From Psychrobacillus sp042885655 (GTDB lineage Bacteria; Bacillota; Bacilli; Bacillales_A; Planococcaceae): a DNA stretch of 64,000 nt. The stretch spans positions 248,001 to 312,000 of the forward strand of contig NZ_JBHVRO010000001.1 in assembly GCF_042885655.1 (NCBI RefSeq), written 5' to 3'. The notes under the pieces are model-generated. The model did no database searches and had not been told where the DNA came from. It was given only the letters and a program-made list of their open reading frames with translations. Both the position numbers and the translations under genes were made by a program. Each line of letters begins with the position of its first letter. Position 1 is the stretch's first letter. Shown one piece after another: positions 18,820 through 28,308 of this stretch.

Positions 18820-19905
18820 ATGATGAAAGGGCTTAAAAAATGGCGACTTTTTTCAGTGTTAGCAGCTCTAACGATTTTCCTATCGGGTTGTGGCGAAGAA
18901 TACCTATCTACGCTTACACCTGCTGGACAAGTTGGAAGAGATCAATTTAATTTGTTACTACTTTCTTCTGCTATTATGGCTTTAGTTATTATTGTAGTAG
19001 TAATTATCTATGTACTTGCTATCGTGAAATTCCGTCGTTCAAAAGTAGGAGAAAATGTTATTCCTAAACAAGTTGAAGGAAGCCATACATTAGAGGTAAT
19101 TTGGACAGTTATTCCAATTATTCTTCTATTAATTCTTGCTGTACCTACAGTTTATTATACGTATAAACATGCAGACGTAGCTGGAATGCAAGAAGTAAAT
19201 GCAGAAGGAAATAAAACTGCTATTACAGTAAATGTAACTGCTAAACTTTATTGGTGGGAGTTTGAATACCCAGATTTAGGGGTAGTAACTGCACAAGAAT
19301 TAGTAGTACCTACAAACGAAAAAGTTTACTTCAATTTGAAAGCAGCTGATGTAAAACACTCATTTTGGATTCCAACAGCTGGTGGTAAAATGGATACAAA
19401 CGTAGACAATGTAAACCAATTTTATTTGGAGTTTGATAAAGAATCTGCTGGCTTAGAGCAAGGCGTTTTCTATGGTAAATGTGCGGAACTTTGCGGTCCT
19501 TCGCATGCATTAATGGACTTCAAAGTAAAAACAATGAATCGTAAAGATTTTGATGCATGGGTAGCAAGCGCGAAAACTACGGAACATGTTGCAGTTGGAG
19601 ATACTGCTAAGCAAGGTGAAGCTTTATTCACTGGTGCAGGTTGTATCGGATGTCACGCAGTTTCTACAGCAGGTTCAGGTGGAGGCGTTGGTCCTAACTT
19701 AGGTGCATTTGGAGACCGTAATCGTGTTGCTGGATTCATGGATCATACGAAAGAAAATATCAAATCATGGATTAATGATCCACAAAGTTATAAACCAGGT
19801 AACAAAATGCCACAACCTGAACAATTAAACAATGGTAAAAAATTTACTGATGAGCAATTAGATGCTCTTGCTGAATACTTAATGGGATTATCTGTTGAAA
19901 AGTAA
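18820..19905 (+). CDS. ctaC: Cytochrome c oxidase subunit II (caa3 type)
   Basis: Subunit II with a fused cytochrome c domain. The N-terminus is a lipoprotein signal with lipobox LSGC, followed by two membrane helices. The CuA site has its histidine in KHSFWIP and the ligands CAELCGPSH (Cys 221 and 225). The C-terminal cytochrome c domain carries CIGCH (275-279) with the axial methionine probably in KMPQ. It takes electrons from cytochrome c outside the membrane. ATG 18820 is preferred over 18784 because GAGGGG lies just before it. Confidence 0.95.
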   Translation: MMKGLKKWRLFSVLAALTIFLSGCGEEYLSTLTPAGQVGRDQFNLLLLSSAIMALVIIVVVIIYVLAIVKFRRSKVGENVIPKQVEGSHTLEVIWTVIPIILLLILAVPTVYYTYKHADVAGMQEVNAEGNKTAITVNVTAKLYWWEFEYPDLGVVTAQELVVPTNEKVYFNLKAADVKHSFWIPTAGGKMDTNVDNVNQFYLEFDKESAGLEQGVFYGKCAELCGPSHALMDFKVKTMNRKDFDAWVASAKTTEHVAVGDTAKQGEALFTGAGCIGCHAVSTAGSGGGVGPNLGAFGDRNRVAGFMDHTKENIKSWINDPQSYKPGNKMPQPEQLNNGKKFTDEQLDALAEYLMGLSVEK

Positions 19906-19938
19906 TGCAATAGATAAAAATTAAAGGAGGTTAAAGTT

Positions 19939-21801
19939 GTGAGTTCAATCGCAAAGAAAAAAGGCTTTGGCGCAACAGTATGGGACTTCTTAACGACAGT
20001 AGACCATAAAAAAATCGCTATCCTTTACCTCGCTGCCGGCGGTTTGTTTTTCGTAATCGGTGGAATCGAGGCAATGCTAATTCGTATACAATTAGCAAAA
20101 CCGGATAATGATTTTGTAAGTGCTGGCTTATTTAACGAAATTATAACAATGCATGGTACAACGATGATTTTCCTAGCGGCGATGCCGATATTGTTTGGAT
20201 TTATGAATGCCGTTATGCCATTGCAGATTGGTGCACGTGACGTTGCATTCCCATTTCTGAATGCTCTAGGTTTTTGGTTATTCCTATTCGGAGGAATTTT
20301 CCTTAACTTATCATGGTTCTTAGGCGGTGCACCTGATGCAGGATGGACTTCATACGCATCATTATCGTTAGCTTCACCAGGACATGGTATTGACTTTTAC
20401 GCGCTAGGCCTTCAGATAGCCGGTGCTGGAACTTATATTGGAGGTATTAACTTCCTTGTAACAATCATTAATATGCGTGCTCCAGGTATGACCTATATGC
20501 GTATGCCATTAATGACTTGGACAACATTTGTTGCAAGTGCGTTAATTCTATTCGCTTTTCCACCTCTTACAGTTGGTTTGTTTTTCTTAATTTTTGACCG
20601 TATGTTCGGTGCAAACTTCTTTGAACATACGATGGGTGGTAATACAATAATTTGGGAGCATTTATTCTGGATTTTCGGGCATCCTGAAGTATATATCTTA
20701 ATATTACCTGCTTTTGGTATATTCTCTGAGATTTTCTCTATATTCTCACGTAAACGTTTATTCGGTTATTCATCCATGGTTTTTGCAACTGTATTAATCG
20801 GTTTCTTAGGATTCATGGTTTGGGCTCACCATATGTTTACAGTTGGTTTAGGACCAACAGCTAATGCTATATTCGCTGTTGCTACAATGGCTATCGCTGT
20901 ACCTACTGGTATGAAAATCTTTAACTGGTTGCTTACAATTTGGGGAGGAAGTATTAAAGTCACAGTTCCAATGCTATATGCTTTAGGATTTATTCCTTCA
21001 TTCGTAGCAGGTGGGGTAACTGGTATTATGCAAGCTGCCGCTCCATTAGATTATCAGTTACATGATTCATACTTTATCGTTGCCCATTTCCACTACGTAA
21101 TCGTAGGTGGAGTAGTACTTGCTATTTTAGCAGCATTACACTTATATTGGCCTTTAATGTTTAACCAAATGTTAAGTGAAAAGCTTGGAAAATGGACTTT
21201 CTGGTTCTTCTTCCTAGGGTTCCACTGCACATTCTTTATTCAACATTTCTTAGGACTAATGGGTATGCCACGTCGCGTATTTACATTCCGAGAAGGTCAA
21301 GGTTGGGATTTATTCAACTTAATAAGCTCTTTAGGTGCCGCATTAATGGCAATTGGTGTAATCATTTTAGTAATTAACATCATTATCACTATTGCTAAAA
21401 ATGAAAAAGTTGGAAACGACCCTTGGGAAGATGGCCGTACGTTAGAATGGGCTATCCCACAGCCAGTTCCTTATTATAACTTTAAACAAACTCCACTTGT
21501 ACGTGGACTAGATACTTACTGGATTGAGAAACAAGAAGGTAATAAAGAAGGAATGACATATGCAGAACCAATTTCTGACATACATATGCCGAACAACTCA
21601 TTTATTCCTTTCGTAATGTCATTTGGTTTATTTGTAGCCGCATTTGGTGCTCTATATCATGCCGAAAGTTCATTAGGTACATTAGTTATTGTAATTGGTA
21701 TAGGTATTACGATAATTTCAATGGCAGTTCGTTCAGTTAAAGATGATCACGGTTATCATATTCATAAAGAAGAATTATTGAATGAAAAAGGGGGTAAATA
21801 A
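19939..21801 (+). CDS. ctaD: Cytochrome c oxidase subunit I
   Basis: Heme-copper oxidase catalytic subunit of 620 residues. The low-spin heme ligand lies in MHGTTMIF, the CuB-histidine and cross-linked tyrosine region is WIFGHPEVYILILPAFG, the HH pair of CuB is in VWAHHMF, and both C-terminal heme ligands are in YFIVAHFHYV. It reduces oxygen to water and pumps protons. GTG 19939 lies 8 bases after AAAGGAGG. ctaE starts 2 bases after the stop. Confidence 0.97.
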   Translation: MSSIAKKKGFGATVWDFLTTVDHKKIAILYLAAGGLFFVIGGIEAMLIRIQLAKPDNDFVSAGLFNEIITMHGTTMIFLAAMPILFGFMNAVMPLQIGARDVAFPFLNALGFWLFLFGGIFLNLSWFLGGAPDAGWTSYASLSLASPGHGIDFYALGLQIAGAGTYIGGINFLVTIINMRAPGMTYMRMPLMTWTTFVASALILFAFPPLTVGLFFLIFDRMFGANFFEHTMGGNTIIWEHLFWIFGHPEVYILILPAFGIFSEIFSIFSRKRLFGYSSMVFATVLIGFLGFMVWAHHMFTVGLGPTANAIFAVATMAIAVPTGMKIFNWLLTIWGGSIKVTVPMLYALGFIPSFVAGGVTGIMQAAAPLDYQLHDSYFIVAHFHYVIVGGVVLAILAALHLYWPLMFNQMLSEKLGKWTFWFFFLGFHCTFFIQHFLGLMGMPRRVFTFREGQGWDLFNLISSLGAALMAIGVIILVINIIITIAKNEKVGNDPWEDGRTLEWAIPQPVPYYNFKQTPLVRGLDTYWIEKQEGNKEGMTYAEPISDIHMPNNSFIPFVMSFGLFVAAFGALYHAESSLGTLVIVIGIGITIISMAVRSVKDDHGYHIHKEELLNEKGGK

Positions 21802-21803
21802 TA

Positions 21804-22430
21804 ATGGACTATAATACGAAGTACACCCCACAATCTTGGCCTGATCATCCAGAGCAAGTAACCTTAGAAGGTAAAAATAAATTCTTAGGTTTCTGGTTAT
21901 TTCTAGGTGGAGAAACTGTACTGTTCGCTAGTTTGTTTGCTACTTATTTAGCTCTTAAAGACAAGGGACCAAGTGGAATGGAATTTTCTACTCATTCTCT
22001 TTATGAGTTGCCACTTGCTTTTGTTATGACTATGTTGCTTTTAACTTCTTCTTTAACAAGTGTATATGCAATGTATCATATGAAGAACCATAACTTTAAA
22101 GGAATGCAAACATGGTTGGCGGTTACTGTTTTACTAGGTCTTGGATTCTTAGCTTTAGAGATTTATGAGTTTAATCATTACGTTCACCTAGGTTTTAATT
22201 ATAGCCAAAGTGCATTTTCATCCGCTTTCTTTACATTAGTTGGAACGCATGGACTTCACGTAGTAATTGGTCTAGGTTGGATTGTTTTACTGCTTTTACG
22301 TAATTCTAAACGCGGATTTAGCTTATATAATGCACCAAAATACTATACTGCTTCTTTATATTGGCACTTCATCGACGTTGTGTGGGTATTTATCTTTACA
22401 GTAGTATACTTGATGGGAGTTGTTGGTTAA
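21804..22430 (+). CDS. ctaE: Cytochrome c oxidase subunit III
   Basis: Protein of 208 residues with five membrane helices, the short bacterial form of subunit III. FWLFLGGETVLFASLFATYL near residue 31 and the C-terminal FVGTHGLHV-like (here LVGTHGLHVVIGLGWI) and SLYWHFIDVVWVFIF are diagnostic. It stabilises subunit I in the caa3 complex. It lies 2 bases behind ctaD and 1 base ahead of ctaF. Confidence 0.96.
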   Translation: MDYNTKYTPQSWPDHPEQVTLEGKNKFLGFWLFLGGETVLFASLFATYLALKDKGPSGMEFSTHSLYELPLAFVMTMLLLTSSLTSVYAMYHMKNHNFKGMQTWLAVTVLLGLGFLALEIYEFNHYVHLGFNYSQSAFSSAFFTLVGTHGLHVVIGLGWIVLLLLRNSKRGFSLYNAPKYYTASLYWHFIDVVWVFIFTVVYLMGVVG

Positions 22431-22431
22431 T

Positions 22432-22764
22432 ATGTCTCACGACGCTCACGTTTATGTGAAATCTCAAACAGAGTATGAATATACTCGTCGTAAAAGAAGA
22501 GAAGAAATGCGTGGTCAAGTAACTACATTTGCAATTATGATTTTTATGACATTAGTTGCATTTACCTCAGTTGCAGCTGACTTTTCAAAGTACTTTGTTG
22601 TACCAATAATTTTATTACTTGCTGTAATCCAAGTAGTATTACAACTTTATTACTTCATGCATATGAGTGAAAAGAATCACGGTATTTCTGCGTTCTTCTT
22701 ATATCTAGGTGCTACATTTGCATTTACTTTTATCCTTACATTCTTAACGATTGTTTGGTGGTAA
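22432..22764 (+). CDS. ctaF: Cytochrome c oxidase subunit IV
   Basis: Small membrane protein of 110 residues with three helices, the fourth subunit of the Bacillus-type caa3 oxidase. The motif LYYFMHMSEK near residue 69 is typical of the prokaryotic COX4 family. ATG 22432 is one base after the ctaE stop and has GGGAGTTGTTGG just upstream. It is the last gene before the terminator at 22774; ctaG follows only after a 1.6-kb repeat region. Confidence 0.92.
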   Translation: MSHDAHVYVKSQTEYEYTRRKRREEMRGQVTTFAIMIFMTLVAFTSVAADFSKYFVVPIILLLAVIQVVLQLYYFMHMSEKNHGISAFFLYLGATFAFTFILTFLTIVWW

Positions 22765-22773
22765 TTCAATTCA

Positions 22774-22813
22774 TAAAACGGGGCTAAGATTATTCTTAGC
22801 CTCGTTTTTGTTT
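22774..22813 (+). terminator. Terminator of ctaBCDEF
   Basis: AAAACGGGGCTAAGA pairs with TCTTAGCCTCGTTTT (one mismatch) around a 4-base loop, followed by T's. Confidence 0.9.
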
Positions 22814-22930
22814 TAATAAATGGATTTCTTGCTCTTTCTTTTCTTGAAGATTAAGACAGTATGTTACAACGGCTGCTAAGAAACCAGTATTCGCAGTGCT
22901 TCGTAATGTTTTCTAAAGGTGGTTCTTAAG

Positions 22931-23225
22931 AAAGTATATAAATTTTTTATTCCATGAACAGGTTGATTTCCGCTACAGGCGGGCGCTTTCTTATCTCTAG
23001 TCAAGTGTAATTTCTACAAAAAGCAAATTAAAGATAGTGATCCATTCAACGAGTTGTTGCTTTCCGTTCCGGTGCTCGCTTTCCGCGGGCATGGCTTGAG
23101 CCTCCTCGTTCGCTTCGCTACCTGCGGGGTCTCAAGGCTCATGCACCTGCCGCTTCGCTTTCGATGCAAAAAAAAACATTTGCTATTCCCGCAGGAGTCG
23201 AGCACCTGCACTCCAAGCAACAATG
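22931..23225 (+). repeat. Long dispersed repeat, first copy
   Basis: About 200 bases from AAGAAAGTATATAAATTTTT to CAAGGCTCATG are nearly identical to 32977-33178, with a few substitutions and a short insertion. The repeat includes TTGATTTCCGCTACAGGCGG and ends with CCCGCAGGAGTCGAGC. A related block at 520-750 is in reverse orientation. It lies in the ctaF-ctaG gap. Confidence 0.8.
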
Positions 23226-23683
23226 AACACTAAACAAGGGGGCTTATCAATAATCATCTTTAAATTTAATTACTTTATTAGGATTTTCTATTTCTAATTT
23301 GCATGCCAAACAGACCTAACGAATTTCTGTGCTATAGTTGGATTATCCTGTTACGAACTGATTTTGGCTGATTCGTAATCATATAGGATATCGTATTGAA
23401 TAAGGTGAAATGCGACTTTCAGGAACTTATTCTCACATGCGATTACCGCAAACTTATGATGCTTACTCTAAGGTTGCTTTTTTAGTTGATCATAATAATC
23501 TACAATTTAATTTCGGGAACTTTTTCGCTGCGATATTATCGATATTATCATGAAAAATAGGATTTACCGCAACCTCCTATTTCCGAGTTTATTAATACGA
23601 TCCTGATACTGAAGCTTTCCGGATTGATGAAGTTGAATATCGATGCCCGCATACCAGGGGGCAAGCATCAAGCCGCTTCCCTT
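23226..23683. other. Intergenic sequence without recognisable gene
   Basis: Part of the 1.6-kb gap between ctaF and ctaG. I see no gene. The pieces around 23600-23680 (GGGGGCAAGCATCAAGCCGC) match the element at 47.3 kb, so the right part belongs to a dispersed repeat; 23260-23560 shows no motif I can name. Confidence 0.5.
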
Positions 23684-23943
23684 GCTCCTGCGCAAAGCTC
23701 GTCGCAGAAAGGATTTTGCTCCTGCGCAAAGCTCGTCGCAGAAAGGATTTTGCTCCTGCGCAAAGCTCGTCGCAGAAAGGATTTTGCTCCTGCGCAAAGC
23801 TCGTCGCAGAGNNNNNNNNNNNNNNNNNNNNNNNNNNNNNNNNNNNNNNNNNNNNNNNNNNNNNNNNNNNNNNNNNNNNNNNNNNNNNNNNNNNNNNNNN
23901 NNNNNNNNNNAAAGATTTTGCTCCTGCACAAGCTCGTCGCAAA
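23684..23943 (+). repeat. Tandem 34-base repeats interrupted by an N gap
   Basis: The unit GCTCCTGCGCAAAGCTCGTC plus 14 more bases repeats every 34 bases at 23684, 23718, 23752 and 23786 without change. It runs into N's at 23812-23910 and a slightly different copy reappears at 23917-23943. A single diverged unit stands at about 41309. Reading frames through it are open on both strands only because the repeat lacks stops; I do not consider them genes. The gap suggests that the true copy number was not resolved. Confidence 0.85.
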
Positions 23944-24079
23944 AATTAATTTCGCTACGCTCCGTCCAGGGTCTTGATTTGCTCGCTAATTCCCTAGGAG
24001 TTGCCGCCTTTCGCTCCAATCAACTAAAGGTAAACTTATATGTAGAATACGCTGGTGAAAAATAGGAAGCATACATCAA

Positions 24080-24345
24080 ATAAAAAATTAATATAACTCG
24101 CGAAATTGTATCTTCGGGAGTTTCCTGTATGAGTAAGAAAGGATCTTTTCTTTCATTTTCCAAAAAGGTTTTAATCTTATTCCTAAAGTTGGAGGAGCGC
24201 GACGGTTAGACGACCTGCCTCTTCTATAGCTTTCGGTAATGATATAACTCAAGTCTATCCAAAGCCCTCCGGAAACTATTGGAAATAGGTTTTGTACTTA
24301 AAGTGCGCTTGCGCTTATATTATTTGTATTTGTCATAGTTCGTTC
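24080..24345 (+). repeat. Degenerate hairpin element, copy F
   Basis: Weak relative of the elements at 16.1 and 47.3 kb: CTCGCGAA ... TTCGGGAG at about 24097-24120 is the counterpart of hairpin 1 with a mismatch. Then come GGAGCGCGACGG, ATCCAAAGC and a tail ACTTAAAGTGCGCTTGCGCTT. The hairpin 2 region has lost its symmetry. It lies upstream of ctaG in the same direction. Confidence 0.5.
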
Positions 24346-24409
24346 ATTGAAGTTATAGGTATAGAGCATTATAATAGGGAAAGTAATGTAGGAAGGAGCG
24401 AGGTATCTA

Positions 24410-25321
24410 ATGCCTATAAGTATATTTGGTTTTCAAGCATTGTGGAGTCCTATCATGATTGGCGTGTTAATTTTAATTACAATATTATATTTCTTAATTA
24501 CAGTTAAATGGAGAAAAGACTTTAAAGTTTCCGAACCATTGAAAAGAAAAGAAGCGGTATATTTTTTAATTAGTTTAGTCCTTTTATATATTGTGAAAGG
24601 CTCTCCTATAGATTTAATGGGTCATATTATGTTTTCTTTTCATATGACGCAAATGGCGCTCTTATTATTACTAGTTCCACCTCTTATGATGAAGGGAATC
24701 CCATGGTGGGTATGGAAAGCGGTAATAGAATTACCAGTTGTTAAAAAGGCATTTACTTTTTTTACAAGACCTTTGTTTGCATTAGTGTTATTTTCTGGTT
24801 TATTTTCTCTTTACCATATTCCTTTAATTTTTGATTATATTAAATTAAATGAAGGTTTACATGGAACTTATACGTTCATATTGTTTATTTCTGCAATTTT
24901 TATGTGGTGGTCTATTATCGATATTCATGGTGTTGAAAATAAATTACATGGGTTAAAAAAAATAGGCTACATAATCGCAAGTGCGGTTTTGATAACTCCT
25001 GCATGTGCTCTTATTATCTTCTCTGATACACCTATGTACGCAACTTATACAAATCCAGATGCGTGGTTGAAAGCTATGGCATTATGTGTACCAAATAGTA
25101 CATTAGCTGGTCTTTCCTTATCTGGACCAGAGCTATTTTCAAATATGCCACCTTTTGAAGATCAACAGCTTGGTGGAGTTATTATGAAAATCATTCAAGA
25201 AATTATTTATGGGTTTGTACTGTTTTCAATTTTCTTTGCGTGGTATCGGAATGAGCAAGAAAATGCAGATGATATTACACAAAAAGCATTGGATGATTTG
25301 CATAATTCAAGCAGAGCATAG
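24410..25321 (+). CDS. ctaG: Cytochrome c oxidase assembly factor CtaG
   Basis: Membrane protein of 303 residues with seven or more helices, the Bacillus CtaG (caa3_CtaG) type required for assembly of active caa3 oxidase. GHIMFSFHMTQMALLLLLVPPLM near residue 76 contains the conserved histidines thought to handle copper. ATG 24410 lies 10 bases after GGAAGGAG. It normally follows ctaF directly; here the repeat cluster and the terminator at 22774 separate it, so it needs its own promoter. Confidence 0.92.
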   Translation: MPISIFGFQALWSPIMIGVLILITILYFLITVKWRKDFKVSEPLKRKEAVYFLISLVLLYIVKGSPIDLMGHIMFSFHMTQMALLLLLVPPLMMKGIPWWVWKAVIELPVVKKAFTFFTRPLFALVLFSGLFSLYHIPLIFDYIKLNEGLHGTYTFILFISAIFMWWSIIDIHGVENKLHGLKKIGYIIASAVLITPACALIIFSDTPMYATYTNPDAWLKAMALCVPNSTLAGLSLSGPELFSNMPPFEDQQLGGVIMKIIQEIIYGFVLFSIFFAWYRNEQENADDITQKALDDLHNSSRA

Positions 25322-25392
25322 TTATTCAAGGATGAAATGAATTTTTGCTTTCTTATAAGTTAAAATAACAATGTATTTTGAGGAGAATGAGG

Positions 25393-25854
25393 ATGAGTTT
25401 ACCTATACTACCTACCATCAGCACTTTTTTTATCGTACTAAGTGCTATATTAATTGCAATTGGTTGGGTCTTGATAAAAAAAAGGAAAATAGAAGCGCAT
25501 AAGAAAATGATGTTTGCTGCTGCTATATCAGCGTTAGTATTTTTTATCATTTACCTTTCACGTACAATATTTATTGGTAATACTGCTTTTGGTGGACCTG
25601 AAGATATTAAAATATATTACACAATCTTTTTGATTTTTCATATTACATTAGCAACTACAGGGGCAGTGTTTGGAATTGTGACTATTTATTTAGGTTTAAA
25701 GAATAATATCGCGAAGCACCGTAAAATTGGACCAATTACAAGTATCATTTGGTTCTTTGTTGCAATAACAGGAGTAGCTGTCTATTTACTGTTGTATGTA
25801 TTTTATCATGGTGGAGAAACTACCTCTGTAATAAAAGCAATAATTGGTGGATAA
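25393..25854 (+). CDS. DUF420 domain membrane protein
   Basis: Protein of 153 residues with four to five membrane helices and conserved histidines in AHKKMMFAAA, LIFHITLATTG and KHRKIGP, the pattern of DUF420 (YozB family). These proteins are often found beside cytochrome oxidase genes and probably take part in assembly or heme/copper handling, but no activity is proven. ATG 25393 is chosen because AGGAG lies 7 bases upstream; in-frame starts at 25378 and 25387 overlap that site. Its place after ctaG corresponds to the ylbA position of B. subtilis. Confidence 0.85.
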   Translation: MSLPILPTISTFFIVLSAILIAIGWVLIKKRKIEAHKKMMFAAAISALVFFIIYLSRTIFIGNTAFGGPEDIKIYYTIFLIFHITLATTGAVFGIVTIYLGLKNNIAKHRKIGPITSIIWFFVAITGVAVYLLLYVFYHGGETTSVIKAIIGG

Positions 25855-25866
25855 CTCGAAATTAAT

Positions 25867-25912
25867 AAAAAAGTAGCCAGTATCATAAACGATGCAGGCT
25901 ACTTTTTTATTC
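25867..25912 (+). terminator. Terminator after the DUF420 gene
   Basis: AAAAAAGTAGCC / GGCTACTTTTTT arms with an 18-base loop; the T run suits the + strand. Confidence 0.85.
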
Positions 25913-25919
25913 TTTTTTA

Positions 25920-26329
25920 ATAATATTAATGTCCATGATGTTCTACTAAAATAGTTTACCCAATGTTTGTACCAAAGCATTCAGGAATGGTGAAGACAAC
26001 ATGAGCGTTTTGAATTTTATGATACCAGCGACTCTGTATTAACGATAAGAGGGTACTGAACTTATATGAGATATGACAATTGAAAAGTTGAATATCCCGT
26101 TTTCATGAATAACTTACACCACCACATTGTTTTCCGAAGATTACCGCTCGCTTTCCCCAGGTGGAACGACGAGTGGGCCACAACGTTGTCGGTCATGAAG
26201 GAATGGACTTAGGACGACGCACCCTTAGCCTACATTCCTATTTTACGCTTCGTGCGTGCGGGGTCTTAAGAGTATCGCTATTCCCGCAGGAGTCTCGTGA
26301 TAGCAAATAATGAAGTTATAACCGGTGGC
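25920..26329. repeat. Repeat fragments downstream of DUF420 gene
   Basis: 25935-26015 resembles the 3-prime tail of the hairpin element (AATGTTTGTACCAAAGCATT, then GGTGAAGACAACATGAGCG). 26100-26330 contains G+C-rich pieces (CCGCTCGCTTTCCCCAGG, CCCGCAGGAGTCTCG) related to the repeats at 23.0 and 33.1 kb. No gene is supported. Confidence 0.55.
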
Positions 26330-26622
26330 ACTAAAAGGGTAAGTAGTAACAACTGATAAAGAAGCATAGAGCATCCGAAATTGTATCTTCGGATGCTTTT
26401 AAGAGTATGACAGGAGACAGGATATTATCTTTAGTATCCAAACCAAAAGCACCTTGACTTCAAATAGGGCGATGGACAAACATCCGCCATAAGATTACCG
26501 ATAAATAAGAGGGAAGTGATGTAGTCACTGCTCCCTAATGTACTTCTAATAGTGTAGCCAATGTTTAGTCCAAAGCACTTAGGAAATAGTGAAGACAAGG
26601 GGCACTAATTTCACTTGTGCCT
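26330..26622 (+). repeat. Dispersed hairpin element, copy C
   Basis: Hairpin 1 at 26371-26396 has the perfect arms GCATCCGAA / TTCGGATGC. The middle segment GGCGATGGACAAACATCCGC matches copies B and E. Hairpin 2 at 26511-26535 is shorter and bulged (GGGAAGTGA with TCACTGCTCCC). The tail TAGTCCAAAGCACTTAGGA and GTGAAGACAAG follow. It lies between the convergent DUF420 and AI-2E family genes and ends next to the latter. Confidence 0.75.
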
Positions 26623-26625
26623 TTC

Positions 26626-27699
26626 TTATACCTTAAAATTAAGTCTAATCATTCCTGATTCTTTTGCTGAAATAAATAAAATTACTATTATTGGTCCTAT
26701 AATAAATCCAAGGAAACCAAATAACTTAGCACCTACAAACATTGCAATGAGGACTGCTAATGGCGAAATTCCCATTTGTGAACCCATTAATTTCGGTTCC
26801 ACTGTTCTTCTAATAATGATTAAAATAACCGCGAGAATAGTAAGTTTTGTACCTAAAGCGACATCCCCTGTAAAGAAATGATAGAGAGCCCAAGGTGCAA
26901 GAATAATGATAGAACCTAAAATTGGTATTATATCAATAATCCAAATAATAATTGACATGATTATTGCGTGCTTTGGAGCAATTAACATTAATCCTATAAC
27001 AGTAGCTCCTAAAATGAAAAAACTTGCCAATATTTGTGCTTTTAAAAAGCCAATGACAACTTTTTTTATTCCTTTTGCCATGAATCGTACTTTTTCAGCA
27101 GTAGTGTCGGAGAAATATTGAAAAAGCTTTAGTCGTAAAAGTTCTAAATCGAGCATAAATAAAAATAATGCTACTATGAAAACGAGGAAACTAACTAAAA
27201 AATTTGGGATATTTGTAAGCAGGGCAGTGATATTCGAGTAGCTTAATAAATCAAGTAAAGAATCTTTTATATTTAATAAAGTATCATCCAACTTATTCTG
27301 TATAGACATTACCACTTCCGATGGTAATCCGTCTGTATATTTAAATAGGTTATTTTGAATATCTATCCACATTCCAGTAACGTTGTTTAAATAATTTGGA
27401 ATTATTTTTGTTGTATTTATTAACTGAGAGATAAGTTTGGTAATGGCAAAATATAAACCAATGGAGATAATCAATAGAAAGAAGGAATAATTTGTGATTA
27501 CAGCAAGCTTTCTATTCCATTTGAATGTTAATTGTGTGAACTTAACAAGAGGTTCAATCGCAATCGCGGTAAGTAAAGCTAATACAATCGGAACCGAGAC
27601 TGGCAAGATAAAAAATGCAATCAAAAAAAGGAACAAAAGAAGAAAAAAGTATTTAATATATTTTTTAATATACACTTTATTTAACAATTGCAGTACCAC
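26626..27699 (-). CDS. AI-2E family membrane protein, YtvI-like
   Basis: Protein of up to 357 residues with about eight membrane helices in the AI-2E transporter/permease fold. IIDIIPILGSIIILAPWALY and VEPKLMGSQMGISPLAVLIAMFVG in the C-terminal half resemble the sporulation membrane protein YtvI more than the other Bacillus paralogues. Transport substrate and direction are unknown. The start is uncertain: GTG 27699 overlaps the ribosome site AGAAGG, and TTG 27687 has better spacing. Confidence 0.7.
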   Translation of the reverse strand: MVLQLLNKVYIKKYIKYFFLLLFLFLIAFFILPVSVPIVLALLTAIAIEPLVKFTQLTFKWNRKLAVITNYSFFLLIISIGLYFAITKLISQLINTTKIIPNYLNNVTGMWIDIQNNLFKYTDGLPSEVVMSIQNKLDDTLLNIKDSLLDLLSYSNITALLTNIPNFLVSFLVFIVALFLFMLDLELLRLKLFQYFSDTTAEKVRFMAKGIKKVVIGFLKAQILASFFILGATVIGLMLIAPKHAIIMSIIIWIIDIIPILGSIIILAPWALYHFFTGDVALGTKLTILAVILIIIRRTVEPKLMGSQMGISPLAVLIAMFVGAKLFGFLGFIIGPIIVILFISAKESGMIRLNFKV

Positions 27700-27751
27700 C
27701 TTCTTATGATTGTTAAATTAAGTATAGTCAAAGTTTATACTTTTGAACACG

Positions 27752-27781
27752 AAAAAACGCTAGAGAAATTTTTCTCTAGCG
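27752..27781 (-). terminator. Terminator of the yugN-like gene
   Basis: CGCTAGAGAAA / TTTCTCTAGCG perfect stem with an A run on its left, which gives a T run on the minus strand. Confidence 0.85.
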
Positions 27782-27790
27782 CCATTCAAA

Positions 27791-28156
27791 TTAAGCTTTT
27801 ATTTCAAAAGCTTTTAAATCAGCTTTAAGTGCAGTTAATGTTTTCTCACATGATTTGACTAAATGATTAGGGAAAACCTCATTTTCACCATACTCAATAC
27901 CGTGTGGATAGTAGTGTTTACCAAGAGCAGGTTTCAATAATGTGATATTTGCATCATGTGATCCAACGTCACCGTCTTTTGTAAATCCAAATACACGAAG
28001 ATAAAAGATACCTTCTTTTATTTCATATTTTTTATCGTAAGTAACGCGTTCATAATCCCATTGACCCGCACGAATTAAACCGTGATTTTTCATTAGATCA
28101 TCTAATACGTTAAGATCAATGACAGTGTTTTCTATACCTGTGTTTTCGAAATCCAT
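27791..28156 (-). CDS. YugN-like family protein
   Basis: Soluble protein of 121 residues. LNVLDDLMKNHGLIRAGQWDYERVTYDKKYE in the first half and KPALGKHYYPHGIEYGE in the second half are typical of the YugN-like family, which is confined to Bacillales and has no known activity. ATG 28156 lies 8 bases after AAGGAGG, which decides against the longer frame from 28180. Transcribed alone; divergent from ylbC. Confidence 0.82.
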   Translation of the reverse strand: MDFENTGIENTVIDLNVLDDLMKNHGLIRAGQWDYERVTYDKKYEIKEGIFYLRVFGFTKDGDVGSHDANITLLKPALGKHYYPHGIEYGENEVFPNHLVKSCEKTLTALKADLKAFEIKA

Positions 28157-28308
28157 TGAAAAGTCCTCCTTCACTTTCAAATTACCAAAGAATACGTTCT
28201 CATTAATATTAATTCAAAATTGAATATGTTGCAATGACAACATTGTGTCTTTGTGTACATGCTTGATATACTAGTGAAAATGGATTAAAAACTAAGGAGT
28301 TAAATAAG

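Noticed and set aside
23684..23943. Possible CRISPR array
   Set aside because: Units are directly adjacent and fully identical, with no variable spacers and no cas genes nearby.
23564..24065. Overlapping open frames on both strands through the repeat and the N gap
   Set aside because: They consist of the 34-base tandem repeat (34 is not a multiple of three, so every frame cycles) and unknown bases; no family resemblance or start signals.
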